Assembly: GCF_016802725.1 (NCBI RefSeq)
Contig: NC_052679.1
Location: forward strand, 1-64,000
Origin: Solenopsis invicta
Taxonomy: Eukaryota; Arthropoda; Insecta; Hymenoptera; Formicidae
Reading direction: 5' to 3'
Length of the DNA: 64,000 bases
In this document: positions 58,061 through 64,000 of the stretch, in pieces
Position numbering within the stretch: the stretch's first letter is position 1
How the letters are laid out: each line of letters begins with the position of its first letter
Translations under genes and position numbers: made by a program
The notes under the pieces: model-generated
Told to the model about the DNA's origin: nothing
What the model saw: the letters and a program-made list of their open reading frames with translations, nothing else
Databases searched by the model: none

Positions 58061-59400
58061 AAAGAGTAATTTACGATCTTACGCACACGCTTTGAACCGG
58101 AAGAGTAATTTTCGTAGCCCGCATAAGGACGATTAATCTTCTAGGAAATCGAGAAGGCGTAACCCGTGCGAGAATCTACATAAGTAGCTACGCACGGACG
58201 CTGAATAATACGTGTTTTCGTCACGGGTAATTCGTTAATTTTATTTGTTAAACGCTTTGTCAGACGTCCCCCTCGCCAGCGAATGGCATGAAGGATGCGT
58301 TTCTGAATGCCATCAAAAATCCATTTCTACGTCTGTCTTGCGTTCGAGAACGTCGGGAAGAAAGGGCATTAGCGTTTTTCTACGCGCAGCAACACTTAGA
58401 TATTGTGTGCGGTTCCAGTGCGCGATAAAAAACAAGAGACAAAACCAACGTTTCGAGAGCTGGCTCGAGTGGCTCCTCGAGTTGGATCCCCGCGCGCCGC
58501 TTTACGAGGCGAGTTGAATCCGTCGAATTTCCCGGACGATCGCAAACTTTTCTCCCGAGACTTTTCGTCGAAAGCGTTGAGAAAATTCTCAAACGGGTGT
58601 AAGAAGCGGGCAAACATTTCTCAAATGAATTCGCCGAGGTCGTGATGCGTGTGAACCCGATTAAAAAGCCGGTGGCAACCGACGTTATTTCAACGGGACA
58701 TATTCAATTTTCTACGGAATATTATACCTGACGCTCGCCGACGTAGCAATGACATTTCGTACACCGCGCCGACTCGATAACGGCTTTATTTCATTTGACA
58801 AACACGCGCGTAGCGCAGCGAGATAAAACGCGAGCGCTCGCCGCCCCGAGGCCACCCGCCGCCCCGAAGCAACCCATAAATTACGTTGGCAATTTGTAAC
58901 AATTACATCGCTCTCTTGTAATTCTATTATTTATGCCCAGGAAGGGCTATCCGCGGGCCTCGTCGTAGAGACGCGCGAGGATATCGATCTATCTTTTCTC
59001 CGGCGCGGCGCGGCGCCCGCTTTATCGCCTGTTGGAGCACACGCTGCGAAACGCACGTGCGTGTAACCGCATTCGACGTCTATCGGGCGTATGTGCGCGT
59101 ATCGGGCTGCGAAAGGGATCGTTTAGAGGCAGCTGGAGCCCAGAGTCGAACGAGGGGATGGATGTGCGTCTGACTGTAACATCGTGGGCAAATAGATGCA
59201 CCGCTCGACACAACGATAGACATCGAGACGAATGATGTTCGAATCTCGTCAATGAATCGTGAGATAAGCGTCACGTGGCGTCGGATACTCCCGATAGCGA
59301 GCGGCGTGAACCATTAATTGAAACGTCATTAAACGAATATCGACGTGCAGTATCGACGATAAAGTTCTAATAAAGAAGTATCGTATATCAGGATCTATCA
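58061..59400. other. CpG-rich, gene-free block
   Basis: Second long CpG-rich block, with overlapping open frames in several phases and no domain. 58800-59010 (GCGCGCGTAGCGC, GGCGCGGCGCGGCGCC) has the highest G+C. Possibly promoter or enhancer DNA of a gene outside the window. Confidence 0.4.
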
Positions 59401-61810
59401 GATAGATCAAATTGTGCCTATTATATCGTACAATAGAGAACTGTTGAATGCGTACTGGTTATCTAAATCGTACCTCGTACTCATTAATATTTTATATTTT
59501 TATTTAATTATAAGCAATATTTGGTGACAAAGCTATGAAATAAATGAGAAATGAGTGAAACAAAAATTTCAGAAGCTTATTTTATTTTGTAACAACTAAA
59601 AAATTAAGTAAAATTGATATCGATTTTTTATCCATTTAATCAATAATGTGTTTGTGCAATTTTTATTGAATGTTTATATTGTTATAAAAAAAGATTTATT
59701 GCAAAATATGTATATATTATATTTATTGTATATACATATTCACAGTTATTATAAAAATTAAATCAATATTTTCGTGAAATTTTGTTTCTATAAATAACAT
59801 TTTCTAAATCAAGTTATCAAAAATTTTATTGTAATGTAAGACTAATAAATAATAATAGCAAAACTAATAATGGGTATAAATAAAAATAAATATATAATTT
59901 TTTATTCCCCTTTTTATCATTGTTATTTATAAAATTATTAAATATTCTATTTATTTCAATAAATTATTAATAAAATAAGTATTGGTTAATAATTGCTTAT
60001 ATATTTAATGACATTAATTCACAAATTTACTTTAAAAAATGATATTAATAATTCAAAAGACCGACCAGTAGTTGCCTAATTTCTGCAGCACAAATGCTTA
60101 TAATAAATAAATTTATTACTAGTGAAAGGTTAAACACTACAACAATTAAGCTATGATCTTTAACGTTTATTTGCGTACAAATCAATATTAAATGGAAAAT
60201 GCAAAATAAAAATAACTCAAGTGATTGCATTTGGCCACTCTTTCACTTATCATACAATATCGTCAATATGCAATATTATCAATTACAATTAAATATTTTA
60301 AATGTCACGTGTCTCGTGTATTTTCAGATATACTAAATAAAATCATACTCTATTAATTGGCTGTCGCATCGTTATCATGGTTTACGTATTACGGAGAGCG
60401 TATTTAATTCCTGCGTGGTTTTTCTAACAGCGAACAGCGTACATTTGTTCTTTTTCAAATAGACTAAAACAAAAAAAAATAATCAGTTTCTTAATAAAAG
60501 TGATTATTTGTTAAGACACAAGTGGACGGAAGATACAGATAAAGGTCTCAAGAATCCTCCAGACACTTGTGCATCCACTATGCCACGTTCGCGTTCACTT
60601 CATCTGCGTATAAACAAATCAATGGCGGAGCGAGAAGAGAGATTTGTCCGGTTAAATAAACTGCGGACTGTTGAAAAATAATGTTAAAATCACCGTCAAA
60701 GTGAAACTCGCCATTTCCGCCGGTGGGGCAGCGAAACAGCCTTTCCGTTCATCGAATTAATAGCACAAATATTTGTTCTTCTAGCAACAATTACCGTTGT
60801 TATTTTGAATATTTATTTAGCCTGCTCTTCCAGGGAAGGTGGCGCAGCGGCGGCAATCCGAAAATATAAAAGAATATCGTTTCGTCAGTGCCTCTAAGAA
60901 TTTCCTAAATCTCCCTTATTATTCTTGTTATTATAGTTGTAAGAATTATATCAAAGTAATTGTAGCAATATCTAAAAAGTCCAATTCTAATTCTGAAAAT
61001 GCATCTGAGCGCATTTTTCTCGCTCTTCGTTAAGGCATTATAAAGTTACTATTACCTTTTTAAACCTTCGATTTTCCGTTCCGGAATTAGATCTAGTAGC
61101 CTACGTTTTCCAATATGTTAACATCGTTAGCCCTTTCATTAACGACGTACTACGCGTTGATGATTTCGCAATTCGCAGCACTTTTCCGGGTAATCACTTA
61201 CAGGGCATTGAGCCCGAGGCAGAGGCAGGCCGGTCGACGAAAAGTGCTCCTCTCGTGCGCTATGTCGCACGTATTTACGCGGGTGCGGATGAAAGGAGAG
61301 AGAAAGAGAAAGAACGAGAGGGGGAGAGAGAGAGAGAGAGGAGAGAGGAGGGTTGCCGGTGCGTGGTATCCAGCGAGGGAGAGCTAGAATGGAACGACGC
61401 AGGGAGTCTCGAAATAGAGAGGCTGCGAACCGAAGCGCCAAGGCAAGAAAACTTTACCGGTGCCGTAAAACCGTGCGGCCCTGCGTGCCGCTACTACTTG
61501 TTTCGCAGCGACGAAATTTGAACGGAAGCGACGGAGAGAAGCGTGCATTTTATTTATAGGAAGTTTACGCTGGGCGGAAACGAGTGCGCAAATGCTCGCG
61601 GGAGCGAGGCGCGAGGCGCTGGGGACAACGCGAAAATTTCTCGTTTCTCGCGGGCGTTTCTGCTTGGCAAAAGTCACGAGACGCAAATGCGGCCTAGCAA
61701 ATTCACCTAATGAGCCTAAGCCGCGGTGAGTAATGGTAGCGGCAATAATAGCGAGCGGGGGAGCGCGTTAGTAGTAATAATAATAGTTACTCTACACCGC
61801 GAGATGCGTT
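59401..61810. other. AT-rich stretch then GC/GA-rich block at 60540-61810
   Basis: No coding exon supported. A GA-rich run (GGGGAGAGAGAGAGAGAG) lies at 61320-61342. Frames in 61115-61690 overlap on both strands and are low-complexity. Confidence 0.45.
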
Positions 61811-62270
61811 TGCTAAGTTTGGATACGCATTTGTGGATTATATACTCGGAAAGTTAAATTGAAATTAAGGATTTGTCTCTTGTTTCGGTAGAGACGATCG
61901 GAGTGAACATCGAATATTGCTCTAACAATAAGAGAACGCGAGATATTTTTGAACTGCAGGAGCAAAATACGAAGCGTGATAAACAGGAATTTGTGGCGCT
62001 CAAGAAGATATGACACGCTCGAAGAAATAGCAGGATCTTAATAAACAGTCATATAAATGACGTAGTATAATTTCAGAGGGCTTTACAAAAAAAAAGTGAT
62101 GAAAAATGTGCACTCGAGGAATGGACGAAACCACGCGAATACCTGCGAAATACACTGCTTTTTTTTCATGAATATTTTTCATTATTAACTATACCATTTG
62201 TTTTTAATACCCATTTTATCCTTATTTTATCTCGTTTGAAGATACGCAATGCTTAAATAGTCATCAATAA

Positions 62271-62300
62271 AATGGTCTATCATTCTTTTAATAGACCATT
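62271..62300. repeat. Small hairpin with perfect 10-bp arms
   Basis: AATGGTCTAT, a 10-nt loop, then ATAGACCATT. Role unknown; T-rich sequence follows. Confidence 0.8.
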
Positions 62301-62325
62301 TTTCAATTAATTATATTTTATAAAT

Positions 62326-62640
62326 AAGTGATGCGCAACTCGCAGCCCGCCTATGAATTTTTGCGGCTCGACTCATAGTCAAAAATATAAAATCACACAT
62401 GTTCTATTTTACGCAAATTAAAAATAGAGTAAAACATAGTGCAAAATTTGCAAGTCTTGGTTATTTTGAAAATAATTTATACAATTTTTTTGAAAATTCT
62501 AAATTTAGAAATTGTTTTGACATTTTATATTTTCTTATTGGTATTAAGATTAATTTTTGTTATCTAATACACACATTCGCAGACATTTATGTTTAAGAAA
62601 AGTTTAAAAAAGATTGCGTACTAATATCAATGGTATTGGA
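62326..62640. mobile_element. hAT-like terminal fragment
   Basis: AAGTGATGCGCAACTCGCAGCCCGC followed by TTTTTGCGGCTCGACTCA is the kind of terminus seen in hAT elements of the GTF2I/ZBED group. Only one end is visible and the 65-codon plus frame after it is not recognisable. Class assignment is from remembered consensus. Confidence 0.45.
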
Positions 62641-63663
62641 GAAATTTTTTGCTTCTTACAGACAATATTTTTGGATTTAGTGCTACTTTTCTTCTATTAT
62701 ACTATGCTATTTTCTTCTTCGTTAAATAAGACTTGACATATATAGACACAATCATTATTTTATTGAGAAGAGAATTTATTTTTTAATGAAGAAACTTTTA
62801 AATTTAGAATAAAATCATCTTGGTGAGCTGTCCCATTAATTTTCTTAAATAGATTTAAATTTAGGTAATGGAAATTTGTGAATCATAATATTCTTGATTT
62901 AATCAATGTATCTGAAGAAAATTTCAAGAATTTTTTCTAATAAAATATCACGAAGACCCACAAGGAAGCGCGTTTCATAGATAAAGATCCTCGTTCCAAA
63001 GTATGAAGATCTATAAAGACTCACTTTACATGTAGTTAAAGAATATCTGAACTTTCCGTGAATGTGTTTATTGTAACGCATCGCATGAATTTTTCTTGCG
63101 AAAGAACGCTTGTCCGTACGGTTTCTTATCCCAAATTGCGATTAATCATCATGTGTTGTAACATCAAGTAAATTTTTATTCCAAATGTAAGAATATATAC
63201 GTTGAAATTCATGTTATTTCTTATTTCGAGACAATGAATCAATCTTACTTAATTCGATAGAGGAGAATAGGAATTATAGACCTCGTATTACTTAGACCTC
63301 GTATCGCTTTGTTTACATGCTGCATAAAATTGCAACAAGATTAAGTACATCACGAATATTTTTAGTCTTGTTATTAGAAATCCTTTCTGAGAAGAACACT
63401 ATTTTCTAAAATTGCTCTTTGTTCTTCAAAACTGCAATGTTTTTCTCGACCAATATAACTGACCGATTTAAATATCATCGAGTTATCGCGAGCAGTTATG
63501 AGAAGCAGGACAGATTTTCTCCTACAGTATCTTTTAAGCAGCTTTCAATATCTCTTAAAAGGTATTCTGCTAAAAGAATGGTACAGCATACTACCGATGA
63601 TTGTTTGAGCAGTGTACAATTTTGTTTTAAAGAAGGAAAAATCTGCATTAAATTTAAATAATT

Positions 63664-63735
63664 GGCCAACTTCTTATTAATTAAATAAGTAATGTATTTC
63701 CCAGGTGTGTCCACATTATTTTATTTCTCCCCTGT
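63664..63735 (-). repeat. Tc1/mariner-like end fragment, second copy
   Basis: Aligns over ~71 bp with the inverted sequence at 12183-12253. Shared blocks include AATGTATT, CCAGGTGTG, CCACATTATTT and CTCCCCTGT. The left partner end was not found. Confidence 0.55.
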
Positions 63736-64000
63736 TTAATTATAAAAAAATACTGCTTTTTTAAAATATAAATACTCACTGGAAGTGCTAGTCGTAATTT
63801 GTGCTGTCATCCAAGAATTTTATTTACGAGAAAGTAAACATTGAACCCGATCCTGACGCGCTGAGAGTATGTGAAATACTTTTAACTAACTGAAAATATG
63901 TTTATAAAGACCTCGCGACTGTGCGGAATATTTACGCTAGGCGCGGTTCGGTTCTCCGCCTATTTGAGAATTTTGTTTTCGAGAGAGTCGCTCTCTCGAA
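63736..64000. other. Right edge of window, no gene
   Basis: AT-rich then mixed. The window ends in a perfect small palindrome, TTCGAGAGAG-TCG-CTCTCTCGAA (63978-64000). Confidence 0.5.

Noticed and set aside
60837..60855. TGGCGCAGCGG, which looks like a tRNA A box
   Set aside because: No B box follows in the expected window and no cloverleaf can be drawn.
1..64000. CRISPR array, bacterial operon or integrated prophage
   Set aside because: No direct-repeat/spacer structure; the DNA is eukaryotic with spliced genes.

Overview
This is about 64 kb of AT-rich eukaryotic (insect) chromosomal DNA. Split genes with GT..AG introns, tandem satellite, many short inverted-repeat transposons and the gene set point to a hymenopteran, most likely an ant. 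The species cannot be told from the sequence alone.

Layout. 1-1890 is an array of a ~109-bp satellite. 1.9-6.7 kb is a transposon nest: a GC-rich minisatellite island, a PIF/Harbinger-like element with a decayed transposase, a hAT-type MITE with perfect ends inserted in it, and a MITE family with nested insertions. 7.4-40.4 kb is the gene-bearing part, with five protein-coding genes that I reconstructed exon by exon: focadhesin (+, 9 coding exons, 1197 aa), a C1orf43/NICE-3 homologue (-, 4 exons, 242 aa), a FANCE homologue (-, 4 exons, 342 aa), imd (+, 3 main coding exons, 270 aa, plus a possible distal 5' exon 10 kb upstream), and a deoxyribonucleoside kinase (-, 3 main coding exons, 248 aa, with one or two candidate upstream first exons). 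40.4-64 kb has no coding exon that I can support. It alternates GC-rich stretches with AT-rich DNA carrying several inverted-repeat families.

The genes are not an operon and belong to separate processes: SKI-complex/focal-adhesion biology (FOCAD), a small membrane protein linked to phagocytosis (C1orf43), the Fanconi DNA-crosslink repair core (FANCE), the IMD antibacterial NF-kB pathway (imd) and nucleoside salvage (dnk). FOCAD and C1orf43 converge, FANCE and imd diverge, imd and dnk converge.

The most notable signals are: a ~950-bp foldback with ~370-nt arms inside imd intron 3; a 170-bp almost perfect palindrome downstream of FANCE; a focadhesin that lacks the central ~500 residues of the vertebrate protein, with the junction inside one uninterrupted exon; a 13-nt candidate coding first exon that joins dnk in frame; and several short repeat families seen in two or three copies. 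No single undescribed multi-gene system is evident.
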